The notes under the pieces: model-generated
The model's database searches: none
Told to the model about the DNA's origin: nothing
What the model saw: only the letters and a program-made list of their open reading frames with translations
DNA from: Periplaneta americana
Taxonomy: Eukaryota > Arthropoda > Insecta > Blattodea > Blattidae
Reading direction: 5' to 3'
Assembly (NCBI RefSeq): GCF_040183065.1
Contig: NC_091132.1
Coordinates: 160,967,602-161,031,601, forward strand
Length of the DNA stretch: 64,000 nt
Shown: one piece after another, positions 24,038 to 36,090 of the stretch
Numbering within the stretch: the first letter of the stretch is position 1
Layout: every line of letters starts with the position of its first letter
Translations under genes and position numbers: made by a program

Positions 24038-27000
24038 TTTGAAACTTGTAAATCCAGTCACTCAAAACCTCCCACATTCATTAATTTCCTTGTATGAACA
24101 CAGGAACTGTCATGAATCTATAGGAGACAAGGATGACTGAAAGCAGTAGGACTCACCTTCTTCTATGTTACCAACAAATTTCTATTAGAAATTCGGGGAC
24201 AAACTTAAGAAATTAATGGAAACCATTTTTTCTGAGTAAACACAATCGGAAAATGAAACAATTCTATTAATTGGCCTGCATTAAATGTGATAAGGTGAAG
24301 ACAGGTCTATGCTTTGGTATTTCCTTGAATGGCAGCAACTTCAGCATCGATAGTTGTAATGGTATAGCAGTGGTAAATCATTTATTGGAGATAGTTATAG
24401 GAAATATTATAATTATGCTACTCGCCCCCGCAAAATATACTTTCATCTGAATAATAATCTTATTAAAACTAAAAATATATTTATTTTGTTGTGATTATAA
24501 ATAAAGAGTGAAACCAACGACAAAGTAAGGACTCATGCATTTCACTCACCTTTCAGTCAAGACTTCATTCTCTTCTCCCATTACTTCCGGTTTGCCCTCA
24601 TCACTCACTTCATCGAATTCGCATGAATTTTCCTGCACAACAAGATTTTGCAAAACAGACACATAGGACAATAATGGATGAATTATTAATGTATGGTAGT
24701 TTTTACACCCCACATACCCAATGCAATATACAATATAAGCGTTCTTGGCAAAACCATGATATGAATAAGTAAATACAAAAAATTGCAAACAAGAAATTAT
24801 TGCAATTTCTAAGAAATATTGTGTAGCAAGTAAATTTTGCACAAACACTCAGTTAATTGAAAGTGTAAATGACAAAGATGGTGGGTAGCAAGAAAGCATT
24901 TGTTCCTTCATAAGCCGCTAATGGACGAATAAGTCCGAAAGACGCGTCCCAAGAAATATTTTTAGTGTTGTTGATCCGTTAAAGGACTGATTAACTTAGA
25001 GATCTGGTTTCCCTTATATAATAATATTTATTCCTCCCTTAGACAGCCACCTCGCGTACTTTTTGTGTACTGGCGAGTAATTTAATATTTTTGGTTCATC
25101 ATAATGTTAAATGTGTGCCATTCAGGCATGCGATATTTTGTGGAATAGGCCTATAAATACAAGATATTATAATAATACTGCATATCAATGGCTAAAAAGT
25201 GATACCTCGTATCTGTACATTTGCAGGTAAATAAAAAAAAAGCTTGGAAATTATTTTCTCAAAATAGACGAACTTCTTATATGTTTCTACTTTGCATGAT
25301 CTTCTATATGAGAACAAAATATCAGTACACCGTCTAATTTTGTGAACACAATTATAATGTAGTTAATCTAAATAATACCAACGTAGTTAAACTAAATTAC
25401 CATTTTTGTAGATTAGAGGTATATAATCTTAGCTATCGATATGCGATATATTGATTAAATATATTTTTACTTATTCATTTATTCATTAATTCTTCGAATA
25501 GCGAAGTTATTATTTATTTCTTTATTACAGGTTCTATTTCGACTGAGGAAGAATTTATTTGCCCTGTAGTCTGTCTTTCTATTTTCTATCAAATTAATGC
25601 ACTCATGCACTATTACTAATAACAAATTTGTCATATTTGAAGAGTTCACAGCAAGAATGATGGATGTCACTTTCTCGTCGAAAATGAACAAAGACTGCCA
25701 ATGCATAGCTTAAGAAATATAGAATGTACGTAGAGAGTTATATGACATTAACACTGATAGTCATTGTCCAGTAACGATCGGAAAATCACAGTTAAGCTTT
25801 AAGTGCTAAGCATTTCAAATTTTCAATTGGTTCTCCTGCAAAATGTATTCCAAATGACATCCATCATTCTTGCAGTGGACTCTTTATTTATCATCCTCAC
25901 TGAAACATCTGTTCCTCATTTCTTTCTCCTTAGTATTAGTCTATATTTATTGCAAATTTTGACAACAATAAAAGCAATGCCTCCCATCAGTCTAGCAACC
26001 GATGTTCACTTTTCATTCATACACGTCCTATTACGTCACTTGTGAAATCCAAAGCTGCTTGGTTAACATCCAATTACTACTGGCCCGTTAATTCCTCTTC
26101 TGCAACCCCACTATCCACTAACTAAAGGAGGAATACATTATTTACAGGTCTGTTTTCTTGCAACCCAGCATGAGTCTGGTACCACATTCCAAGATGCTCA
26201 CAGGTGAGAACCAGATAGATGTCGGCAATTGATCCAATGTATAGGGTAAAGGCGGTAATGGAAGAAAGTTATGAAGAATGTGAGGATCTATCTGGCATTT
26301 GTGGATTAAGGCAAACTAAATTAAACTAAAACTTAGAGGGTTAAACATTTTATCAGTGGCGATGTAAACAACAAAATTATTATGGTTTAAGGAACACTGA
26401 AGACTGCAGGGTCTACGTAAAAAATGAACTAGAAAAGATTTACGACTGATTACAGGATGGAGAAATTGAAAGGATGAAAGCAACCATCATCGTATCCCCT
26501 GGTCACCTGCCTCTAGTCAGTAAATAACAGAGAGAGAACTAGCGACCAACACACTTCATAAACTGCACTCACCTCAGCTTCAATCTTCACGATGGGAAAG
26601 TCTACTGACACTTCAACTTCCTCATATGGCATCTCTGATTTCACATCGTATCTGTGGTCTATACATTCTGTTTTTATTTCAGTGAAGTGGAAGTCTAATA
26701 AATTACCTTCCTGCAAAATAAAGAAAAAATTGAAATGAGCAATACATGATATAAAGTTGTAGGCCTACACTAAAGATCCGTGGCTATTTATAAAGTACGT
26801 CCACACTATTATTAATACTGACGTCAACGAATGCACGTGTATCATTTTCAAAAACTTGCAACGCAACATAAGAGGCCGATTATAAATTTATATTATATTT
26901 TTTAAATTGTTAATGTATTCGCCATTCGGTATGGCAACTTCAGACATTGATAATTAGAGACATCCTGTGAAAAAATGCATTGAATCAAAATTGTAGTGAA

Positions 27001-28701
27001 GATTTCTATATTATATCAAAATATAGATTAGTGATGTCATTATTAAAGACATAAAAAAACGGTGAAATATGTAAGTGTATCAATTAAAATCAAAATTTCA
27101 AATATGCACATTTAATCGGAATTAAGTTAAGAAACTATATCATATTACACTAAAACAAATGTACATGGATACTGTTAATCAAATGCGTATAACACTGGTA
27201 TTACCATATTAAGAATAATTCAAACAGAATGCAAAAATTGTATTTGAATGTGTTACGTACATAAAAAAAAAATCGTTATGGAGTACTATTTAAATGTCTA
27301 GAATTATTAAAAATCCACATTATTACAAAACCAGAATAAGACTAAATTACAACCAATCATAACAAATCATTTAATTGAACTACGATGTGACCACTATGTG
27401 TGGACGAGAAGTTGTTCAAGTGTGTTGATTGTGTTATATATTACGAATCCATTTCAATGAATCATACTGTAAATTTTGTATTTAACTGTGTTATGTAATT
27501 CAAAAGATATGCCTATCAGTTGATGCTATGTTGTATTATACTGAACGCAAGATTTCAAATTAAACTTAATACATTTTTACATCACATTAACTTAAATTTA
27601 ACCACGTCCCAAAAAAGAACGCGTCTAATGAAGAGTTAAAAACCCTCCAAACAGACTAACCAACCCAAAAAGCAGTAGCAATGCCCAGTAAATGATCTAA
27701 GAGTCCCGATTAGGATTCAAGCACTCCTGCTCATGTAAAACAACTCTAAGAAACACAGAGTAGGTACAACTGCGGATCAGACTGTGTCAGTCAGAGATAA
27801 TGTTACAGGCTTCAAGATGGCGATAGTTTGTTATCGCCGACGAAACAGAAGCTGCTTGAACTTATTTATTTGTTATTGTATATAACAGGCAAAGACCAAT
27901 TACAATGTTCAAGACTGACAAAGCAATTTATAAACATAAACATGCAAAAGAAAACATTCTCTTATTAAAAATCGAAAGAAATTAGAACAGAGACAAAGAA
28001 AATTAAATGAAATCAAGGTGTGAAAGTAGCTTCAACTGAACTAAAAACATATTCTGGAAAATATGATAAATTATTCTGTATATTGAAAAAATCAACATTC
28101 GAATCAGGATATACTGTACTACTATTATTAATACTGATGCCAACGAATGTACGTGTATCAATTTAAAAAACTTGCAACTCAACATACAAAAGTATTAATT
28201 AAAATATTATTCCACAATTGAGACATCTGGCCGGCGTCTAAAGACGACCACAAGTATCCAGAATACAAAACAAAGGTTAATGTTATTCTAAATGATATAA
28301 CTGATTCAGTTTTAAAATGCTTCAAAGTTGTTCCAAAAACTGATGCAATTACAAAAACACACAGATATATATATATATTTATAACAGAGATCCTGAAGAT
28401 ACATATTCACATAACTTGTTTGTAAAAATATGTGTTTTAATGTGAAATAAAATTATATATTTACGATTGGCATATCACATTCACAAGTTTCAACTTCGTT
28501 TATTGTGTTTCATCACGTTCAAGAGAAATATTTAGTTACATCGGTATATGCTCCCCCAGTTATAAATGATGTATTTAGAAAAAAAAGTAATTGCTTTCAA
28601 TATACCTCAGATAAAAGCTTCCTCTCTTCAGCACCTGCGTTATCACTTGTTTGTATAGCAAGTGGGTCGGAGTCAGGTTCCATCTTCATCAAGTCATCCA
28701 T
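17602..28701 (-). CDS. gene 2: acidic leader + zinc finger + tyrosine recombinase (predicted fusion gene)
   Basis: Predicted exons are 28606-28701, 26573-26710, 24550-24632 and 17602-18643, all with GT/AG junctions and matching phase (0, 0, 2). They give about 452 residues: an acidic leader of 105, one C2H2 finger, then a recombinase of about 280. Exons 1 to 3 equal those of genes 1 and 3 in length. Intron 3 (18644-24549) contains a MITE, AAT arrays, a Tigger fragment and LINE B, none disturbing splice sites. The old finger array continues behind the stop as a pseudogene. The likely role is nuclear, by analogy with zinc-finger leaders and host/transposase fusions. That the four exons form one transcript is inferred from splice sites only; an alternative is that exon 4 is the last exon of a mobile Crypton copy. 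Confidence 0.55.
18905..19649 (+). mobile_element. MITE with CAGCGAATAGGG ends, copy 1 (745 bp)
   Basis: Terminal inverted repeats begin CAGCGAATAGGGATTATAAA and run at least 30 bp with one mismatch. Flanks are GTGCTAC (18898-18904) and GTGGTAC (19650-19656), a 7-bp duplication with one mismatch. The uninterrupted site is in gene 3 at about 45632-45660. No coding capacity is seen. A second copy, inverted, is at 49333-50076. CAGNG ends suggest hAT, but a 7-bp duplication is unusual for hAT. Confidence 0.85.
19697..19786. repeat. (AAT)n microsatellite
   Basis: About 29 uninterrupted AAT triplets in intron 3 of gene 2. Confidence 0.95.
19955..20090 (-). pseudogene. Tigger/pogo-type transposase N-terminus (CENP-B-like helix-turn-helix), fragment
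   Basis: From an ATG at 20090-20088 it reads MDYAKRKQNVLTLKQKLELL, then NEIDKGVTRTKSLAIRC, which resembles the KRKxxxLTLxxKLEII start of pogo/Tigger and jerky-type DNA-binding domains. The rest of the transposase is absent and the frame closes at 19947. I found no inverted repeats around it. Confidence 0.5.
20160..20535. repeat. higher-order repeat: AAT run plus 37-bp core, four units
   Basis: Four units of about 83-90 bp each consist of an AAT run of 11-15 triplets followed by a core AGTAATAATTATGTTTGTTA, then TTGTGGTAGTAGCAGCAT. Cores start near 20223, 20310, 20396 and 20480. Core copies differ at few positions (ATT/TAA, TAG/TAA), so the array grew by recent unit duplication. It abuts the 3' end of LINE B. 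Confidence 0.9.
20536..23978 (-). mobile_element. LINE B, same family as LINE A, 5'-truncated
   Basis: Minus-strand order is an ORF1 C-terminus (YSSFHILVEERDF, then NPNVWPEDCLITPFYGKF, about 23880-23730), endonuclease (KCKGGGVLIAIRNQIP, LLILGDFNSLGIEW), and reverse transcriptase (YFDFSKAFHVVPHQI, GVPQGSTLGPLLFLLFIDDI, LLFADDLKIFRKI). It is split into at least six frames. The 3' tail matches LINE A at 204-260. The 5' junction falls inside ORF1 and directly meets an AAT array. It sits in intron 3 of gene 2 on the sense strand. Confidence 0.9.
23979..24035. repeat. (AAT)n microsatellite at LINE B 5' junction
   Basis: About 19 AAT triplets. Beyond it the intron matches genes 1 and 3 (TTTTGAAACTTGTAAATCCA and on). 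Confidence 0.95.
24550..24632 (-). CDS. gene 2 exon 3
   Basis: 83 nt reading ENSCEFDEVSDEGKPEV and ending EENEVLTE plus AG; acceptor TTGTGCAG, donor GAAAG followed by GTGAGT. The split codon AG+T gives Ser with exon 4. Confidence 0.7.
26573..26710 (-). CDS. gene 2 exon 2
   Basis: 138 nt, 46 codons, EGNLLDFHFTEIKTECIDHR to DFPIVKIEAE; acceptor TTTATTTTGCAG, donor GAG followed by GTGAGTGCAG. Confidence 0.7.
27855..28115 (-). mobile_element. 3' end of LINE C, inherited copy in intron 1 of gene 2
   Basis: It matches the 3' end of LINE C in gene 3 (54905-55170), as does the flanking sequence on the low-coordinate side (27700-27854 versus 54760-54904). The insertion therefore predates the split of genes 2 and 3. 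Here it is cut off at about 28115 and followed by a partial repeat of intron 1 sequence (28125-28205, like 26805-26875). Confidence 0.75.
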
Positions 28702-28706
28702 TACGA
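28606..28706 (-). CDS. gene 2 exon 1 (start codon exon)
   Basis: The ATG is at 28701-28699; 32 codons, MDDLMKMEPDSDPLAIQT to EERKLLSE, then donor GTATATTG. The exon opens at 28706 after a CCTTTTTCAG-like acceptor, as in genes 1 and 3. Confidence 0.7.
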
Positions 28707-29054
28707 CTGAAAAAGGAAAAAAATAACTTAACCTGGAGAATGTGAGCGATTCGGATAGACTTACTAGCTTGGTAAGTAATCATTCTAAATCTGCTTAGAG
28801 TGAGTATTTCTATGTATGAGAGCGTCAACATATACAGCACTAATTAACACAAATACAAACCAATGTGTACATGACCATAGATGAGCATGTGAGTCTAGGG
28901 AAAAGTTACAGTAACCGTTTTACAAAAAACGACGGACGATTGACGACATAGTTAGTCACAAAGTTTCACATACAATCTGCTGGTTCGAACGGAATCACTC
29001 TGCAGTTCTATGCCAAATTTGAGGTACAATTTTACATCACCGTGGTTCGTAAGT

Positions 29055-30855
29055 TCTTAAGAATTCGGACTTTTTACATTCCTTACATTACAGCATTTCG
29101 TAAATAATGTTCATAATCTTTAATTACCGATTCCTTAGATTATTCCTCACATCGCATTATGATTACTTTGAATTCCTTCTATCAGGAAGACGTAACTTAG
29201 TTCAATGTACGAGGGGAAACGTACGTAGGAATAACATTGTGCCTGTAAAAATACGTTCATAAATTTATTATCAAACTGGGGACGGTTATTGGCCATTTTC
29301 ACGGAAATATCTAGAGAGCATTCTTCCTGTTTACACTTGCGCCATAGGAATATAATTGAGGTTGTGTTCTTAATTCTCCCTCTGGGGAATATTATCGATA
29401 AGAAAGAAGTTCGACATAATATACTGCAAAATACATTCAGCAAGCAGAAAACCACTCTACAGATATCAAAATTGGTGCAAGATTATCATATTTAGAATGA
29501 ACCGAAATGTTTTCTAGCAAAAACTGCAGAAAAATTAACTGGAAAGAAATTACTTTATACCAAAATACAAATAGCCTATATCTGTAATACTGGTATTCAT
29601 TTAATTTGCAAACATAAAAATTATTAGACAATAAACACAGAAATACTGTTATTCGGTCGGTTGAAAAGGTTTTATACTGCAGTGTGCAATCGAAAAAGCT
29701 GAAAGAATTATAAAACAAGTTATATTTCGGTTGTTCTGTATAGTTGTGAAACTTGGATCTCACTTTAGATAGGAAAATACTGTAAGGGTATTCGAGAACA
29801 AATTGCTTAGGAAAATATTTGAGGTTAAGGGGAATAAAGTTAAAGGAGAATGAAGAAAGTTATACAACGCAGAATTGCAAGAATTATATTCTTCACCTAA
29901 CATAACCTAACATTATATCCAAAAGTTTGAGATGAGCAGAGCATGTACGGGTAAATCCTGAAATGTATACAAAGTGTTAGTTGGAACACATGAGGGAAAA
30001 AAACGGTTAGGGAAGCCGATGTGATGATGGGAGCATAATACTAAAATAGGTTTGAGAGAGATGCGATATAATGATAGGGACTGGATTAAACTTGCCCAGG
30101 ATAGGGACTGATGGCGGGCTTATATGAAGGTGGCAGTGAAACTGGGGTTCATTAAAAGCCATTTGCAAGTAAGGAAATATGCTTAGACAGGCGCCTAAAT
30201 TTTATTGGGTAATTTCCTACAATGGATCGTATATCGTGACGTAATTTATAAAGTCTCAAACGTTTTGTCAGTTATAAATATTGGATTAAGATAACAGTCA
30301 CAATTTTCTAAACATATTATATGAAACTATATCGTACAATACATACAAATTTACAATATTTTAGGGAAATGCGCACATTTCACACCTACGATTCACTGTA
30401 ACAAAATAACTTCCACACATCGTACATGATACAGAAAAAAATAAAAAGATAAAATCTATAAATCCAAATAAGGAAAAAAGTTAAAATATATAAGTAAAGA
30501 ATATTTCTTACGGAAGTACAGATGACCATTTACATAAAAACGTGAAGGTTAATTATATCGAAATACGACCTCCTTCGCCAATTATTACTATTATTATTAC
30601 CTGCACTGAAAACGCTTTCTTGCTCGTTCGGTCCAGGAACCCAAAATCACACTTGTCAGAAATATGCACATGAAAAATTTCCAGCAAACTTTACTAGATA
30701 GGGCTCCATAAATTAGAGACCTCAGCATGTGCACTTACGGGGACTATACAAACAATCGTTACTAGGTACTGCAGGTGAATACTATTCGTACTACGCAACT
30801 GTTAAAGGAAAAAATGGAGCCTTCTTTGGTCTAATTCTGTAGAAGTAGCCAATTG
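29055..30855. mobile_element. private 1.8-kb insertion containing a LINE fragment
   Basis: Spacer copies 1 and 3 pass directly from CCGTAATAATTG-like to ATGGCTCATAAACATAAT-like sequence (8905-8930, 58378-58405), whereas copy 2 has this extra block. Its middle holds a LINE fragment (29690-30190). The rest is unrecognised AT-rich sequence. I could not define terminal repeats, so it may be more than one insertion. Confidence 0.5.
29690..30190 (+). mobile_element. LINE D 3' fragment, heavily decayed
   Basis: Readable pieces are VVLYSCETWISL (29730), then near 30040-30150 residues like NRFERDAI, DRDWIKLAQDRD-like sequence and MAGLYEGGSETG. These match the C-terminal end of a LINE ORF2 also found at 38551-38790. 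Many frame changes are present. Confidence 0.6.
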
Positions 30856-30947
30856 AAAATCGATATGGCTCATAAACATAATTTTTAGAATATGAGAAAC
30901 AAACATGAATAATATTTACCGGTCTTAACAATAACATTGAAAATACT

Positions 30948-30955
30948 ACTACTAC

Positions 30956-31013
<58 letters not shown>
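30948..31013. repeat. (AAT)n microsatellite
   Basis: ACT triplets followed by about 18 AAT triplets. Copy 1 at about 8998 and copy 3 at about 58470 have only short AAT/AGT stretches at this place. Confidence 0.9.
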
Positions 31014-31511
31014 CAAACCTGCATACAATAGAAATTTATCCGAAATTCCAAACTGGAAACCGTGTAATACATAGAGAATACCTGTAATCAAATATCTGAA
31101 CCTTATGGAATAATTAATTACAAGTTTTAAATGTAAATATGTACCCGTACCCATTTTTTTCAGTAATATGCAAAGAATTAAACACATGCATCTAGAACAA
31201 GTCGACGTAGAGCACAATGGATTTTAAGCCATGCAAGAAAGTTTTTGGGTGTCGTTTCCTCCCAACTTTTTGTGGAATAAAATGCAATAGTATATTGCCC
31301 ACTGCTCATTGAAAAAAATCACATTTACATACCTGTTTTCTGCTGTCAATTTTAAGCATTGGTGAAGGACATAATTAGCATAAAATAATAAGACCTGATA
31401 CGATAAATTTATATTAATATATTTCTTACAAAGTGTATGTAAGATAGATTGATAGCAATTCACATAGAAGACCGTGACACATTGGTTTCTGGATTACTTA
31501 TGGCCAGTAAT

Positions 31512-31963
31512 TAGTGATGGGCGAAGTTGTTCTTTTCCCGGAACAGTTCCGACGGTTCCGGTTCCGAAAAAATACTATGTTCCAAATAACAGTTCCGAAA
31601 TAACAGTCACCAGTGGTGATGAGTCGGAGTCGTTGAGTCGTTCAAACGAACGGTACAGTACCCTCCCTCTTTACCATAGACAAATAACACCATGCAGCTC
31701 ACACTGGAGCACTCATAGGCATGACATAGTACACATTCTTATCTATAGATGGCACTGCAATGCACATTCGAATCGATTTTGGAAAATTGCTGTGCATGCG
31801 GACAGAACGCAAAAGCTTAATGTTAGTAATTACACAGCTGTTGACTACAAGGACAGAATACAACACTTTGTTTTTGTACATAAAGTTATAAAGATATGGT
31901 AGCCAACTAAAAAAAAAAAAAAAAAATCATTAATTTTTATTTTTACTTTTCTTAATGCACAGT

Positions 31964-32001
<38 letters not shown>

Positions 32002-32859
32002 TTACAATTTCATAAATAAAAAATGATATATATTGGCAGTACTGAAACCTGGAAACCCCGCAGTGGGTTAGTAAAATGTTGGAATCGCATCTTTACCAAA
32101 GTGTAATTTAAACTTCGCATTAAACATCGCTCTCCAAATCAGTACTTATATGGGTAGTTTCCAACAAATAATGCTACAACATTTTTGTCGTTCTTTGATA
32201 ACAGAGAAGATAGCACAAAAACTTGTGCTTGTCAGACTTAACCTCAACAAACGACATACAGACATTGTAACTAAACCACTCATTACCATTTACGACTTTA
32301 ACCTTTGTATAGAATCAGCTGATCAATGAATTAATAATAGTATGCGTACTTTATGACTTTGTAGAATGTTTATAAAACAGAATTAGTCAACTAATGGTGA
32401 AATAAACCATAAAGCGGGAATGAATATTACAGATTATTAAATACTTACTATAACATTACAGATGATTGGCCAGTCTTAACAAATGTTGATATTAAAAGTT
32501 CGCGCCACCGCAAGGATTTCAATTTCCATGCGCCCCCCTCCAACCACGTGAGAGTTTCAAATACCAACTTCATCCAACGAAGTTCCAAGTACAACATAAA
32601 GAACAACGAGAACAGTGGAACTGCTGCTGTCGTTGGTTCATCGGAACAAGCTCCGACGTTCCGACTGTTATCTCGGAGTCGGAACATACCTTGTGCAACG
32701 CGGTACTGCGAGCCCGCAACAGCTGGGCAAGTGAGCAGCTCGGAGTCGGAACACTGTTATTTCGGAACAGGAGGTTCCGACCTACTGTTCATTTTTGCAA
32801 CAGTTCCGAGACCGGAACAGTTCCAAAATAACTGTTGTGTTATTTTTTACCCATCTCTA
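31512..32859. mobile_element. hAT-type element, 1348 bp, non-autonomous
   Basis: Ends are TAGTGATGGG (left) and, inverted, TAGAGATGGG (right), with an exact 8-bp duplication CCAGTAAT (31504-31511 and 32860-32867). The empty site is in copy 1 at about 9504-9511. Both sub-terminal regions carry many GGAAC/GTTCC motifs (for example GGAACAGTTCCG near 31540 and 32815). Open frames inside (31474-31902 and 32548-32946) do not resemble transposase. Confidence 0.88.
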
Positions 32860-32876
32860 CCAGTAATATCAACATT

Positions 32877-33502
32877 TAGAGTTGAGCTTAAACGATATTT
32901 TCAAGTATCTGTGACAACTGTGACTGTGACAATTAAATATCTGTGACTTTTATCTGTGATTTTGTCACACCGATATTTTATATCGCTAAGTAAGCACAAT
33001 ATGCATGAATTATACCGATATTTTGTCACACCGATAAAAATTAACAGGAAATATTGAAGAGCAGTGCAATGTGAATACGATTTCTCTATACACGCCACAT
33101 TTCAGTGGTTTATATGGGAAAATCCAACAAATAAATTATGTACATGTACCATTAACAAATAAATACTAATCTAACTGAACAGTAACATGTAAAAAGTTAA
33201 CATATACCAAGAGGTTATATCGTAGTTGATTGTAGATACGAAATCAGTTGATAATTTTTAATGTAGTTGGGTACGGAGAAATTGAGGTTATGTGATTATC
33301 CTAATCGTTTTAAAAATTGATCCTTTTTATTGTATATAATATAATCGATAAATTATTTTAAGTCGTGCATTAACATTATAATATTGAGTCAGAATAAAAA
33401 TTAACGAAACGTAAGTATTCGGAAAAACAATAGAAAATAATTACAGAACAAGACAGTTGTTCAGACAGGATTTTACACAAGATAAAGTATTGGTAACCAA
33501 TG

Positions 33503-33561
<59 letters not shown>

Positions 33562-35025
33562 TAAATCGTGTAATCACTACATCATTTATAATAAGATGGT
33601 GAAACTAGCGCTGAAGTAGTTTCGGCAATTTCGGATGTGAAAATCATTGCATTTATAAGGAATTTTTTTGTGGAGAGACAGTTGCTCAGGTTAAACTAGC
33701 GCTGAGGTAGTTTCGGTGATTTCGGAAGTGAAAATCGTCGAATTTGATTGTTTGTGGAGATGCAGTTGATCGTATATCTAAGGCATAACAAAGCCTAAAC
33801 TAACCAAACCTAACCTGTCACAGATTCGTATATGCAAGGTGTATAAGGGTAATACGAAGGAAACTACCTCAAGGTTAGTTTAGCCAAATAAGTTTTATCT
33901 CGTTCGGTTTTAATTCTATAGGTGCTGTTGTCGGCTTGTGAGAAATGCTTCGAAAGTTCGGAAGAGCATAACGTTCAGTGATACGGAATGAACTAACATG
34001 ATTTACGTTTGATACCCCTTATTTTCAAATGTAATTAATTATCCCATTTATGTGTAAGTGTAGGTCTATTTTAAAAGTGTGCAAGGGCAATGAGAACGAT
34101 TTGTTGGAGCAGTGTCTGCTAGATGTCAGATCTTTTTGGAATTTATAAAATCGACCATTTTTGCTAATACCCCATATTATTATATTTAAAAGTTGAAAAT
34201 TACTTGCAAGTTGATTATTTTAACAATATCTAGATAAATATCACTAAATGTCAAGTTTAGAACATTGATTAGGCCTATTAATTGGGTAAAATAACACCCC
34301 AAACGAGTACCAATGTTAGAAAGCACTGTGCGATTTCCTAAGAGTTAATAACCATAAACATACCGGTAATGAACTTATTACAAATAATTTTATTTTAAGT
34401 TTAATTATTTTAATGAATACTACCCTGCACTGTTCGTGTTTGAGCTATACATTAAAACTGGATCATACATAAATGACAGAAGTACATGTAAAGTTATTAA
34501 AATAATGTAGGCTCCTGTAACTATTCTGTTTGTAATTAATAGTATAACTAAAAAAAAATATTGTTACTGCGTAAAAATTGAGTGGAAAATACTTATACAT
34601 TAATATATATTCACAGTAATATGAAAATGTGAAGATCTCGGGGGAATATATAAAATATGTATAAAACATATAGACTTAATATGAAAACAAAATGTTAGAT
34701 TCATGATTGTATTATTATAATGCCGCTAATAACTTTGCAACACATCATCACTTTGAAAAAAATAATATTGAACAAAATATCACGAAAAAATAATCAAATA
34801 CCACCGCCCGATTGCTGTTATTGTATCATGCACATGCGCAAACCCACGACGTAGAGGAGAAAATATCAGTCGCAGACGTTGCAACAGTCACAGAGTACTG
34901 AATACGGAGCAGATTTCGATAGCGATATTTTGTCACAGATATTTCGCATCATCAGTCACAGGTTTATCTGTGACAAAAAAATACCTGTGACAAAATATCG
35001 GTTTGTGAAATATCGGCCATCTCTA
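32877..35025. mobile_element. hAT-type element, 2149 bp, non-autonomous
   Basis: It is flanked by an exact 8-bp duplication TCAACATT (32869-32876 and 35026-35033). The left end is TAGAGTTGAGC and the inverted right end is TAGAGATGGCC. Sub-terminal regions are dense in CTGTGAC and GATATTTTGTCACA motifs in both orientations. The empty site is in copy 1 at about 9513-9520. It contains an ATT microsatellite at 33506-33561. No transposase is seen. Confidence 0.85.
33506..33561. repeat. (ATT)n microsatellite inside the hAT element
   Basis: About 18 ATT triplets. Confidence 0.95.
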
Positions 35026-35844
35026 TCAACATTGTAAACTGGACATATAATACTTATATAGAAATTTATCCTGCCTAAGGTTTTCCTAAAACTCTAAAAC
35101 AAATATCGGGATGAGTCCTATAAGTAATGGGCCACGAACCTACATTCTTTACCCATAAAGATTCCGTTGATTTTGTAAACAATTTTCGATATAGATGCTC
35201 TGGCTTAGCTTCATACATTACCCTGTTACTTGAGAGAGTTCTTGGACATTATTTACACTGGGTACTTTTACAGTTCAGACTTACAAATCCAGGTGTTTCT
35301 TCTGGAGGTCTTGGCTCAGCCTTATAACATCACACTTGTCATATGAGCGAGTTTACTGGACTTCATTGGCACTGTGGAGGGATAAAGTCCTTTTCAACGT
35401 GCAGACTTACATCTTCCGGCGTTTCTTCTTGTGATCCTTACGTCAGCTTCTCTAACTACTCCCCCCCCCCCCAAACGCTGTTATGTGGCAGCTATTGCGT
35501 CACGTCTAATGTCGGCTGTTTCCCCTTCAACATTTTTTTCAGTGGAGCAGCGAAACCGTACTGAGACAGGTGGCGAACAGGCTTGGAGTTTACTAATTCA
35601 GTTTTTCTCAGCCCCAAACTCCATTGCATTTTTTAATTTTTCCTCCCTTTCCCACTCTACTGGATTCGTCCACGGCTATATATAAACGCCGCAAAAAAAA
35701 TGACGTGTTACTACCATAGCATTGCGACTCTTGAATTGCATCTCTCTCTCTTCCAATTAAGGTGGCGAATGGATGTTTAGGCCAAAGAAGAACGTCTTTC
35801 AATAAAATGTCTTTTGAATTTTATTATTGTTTTGGCGAAATAGT

Positions 35845-36090
35845 GTGCAGCATTCGGTTGTAAAGCAGGAGTGGATGCAACTTTTGAGGAAGGAGATTTT
35901 TCTGACTGTACGTTTAGGTTTGCCATTAGCAGTAGAAGCAGAGCATAGTTCATTGGGGGACGAAATTGACAGTTTCTGTCTGTTCTTACAGGAAAGTTCA
36001 GAGTATCATTTTCTAAAATCCTTTGACGTATTTCTGAAGAAAAGAGTCCAGAGGAAAAAAAAAGTAACGAATATAAATATTTTGAGGTTG
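35845..36090 (+). pseudogene. possible THAP-like domain remnant, copy 2
   Basis: In one frame the sequence reads CAAFGCKAGVDATFEEGD, then FRFAISSRSRA and a stop. The C-x-x-x-G-C start resembles a THAP zinc finger (C-x2-4-C near the N-terminus), but the downstream Cys/His pair is not found. The same block occurs at 60773-61010. Confidence 0.25.

Noticed and set aside
31474-31902. 142-codon frame at the left end of a hAT element
   Set aside because: It begins in the flanking spacer, crosses the element end and resembles no transposase.
35459-35473. Poly-C run
   Set aside because: Present also in spacer copy 3 (60193-60204); a simple homopolymer, possibly length-variable in assembly.
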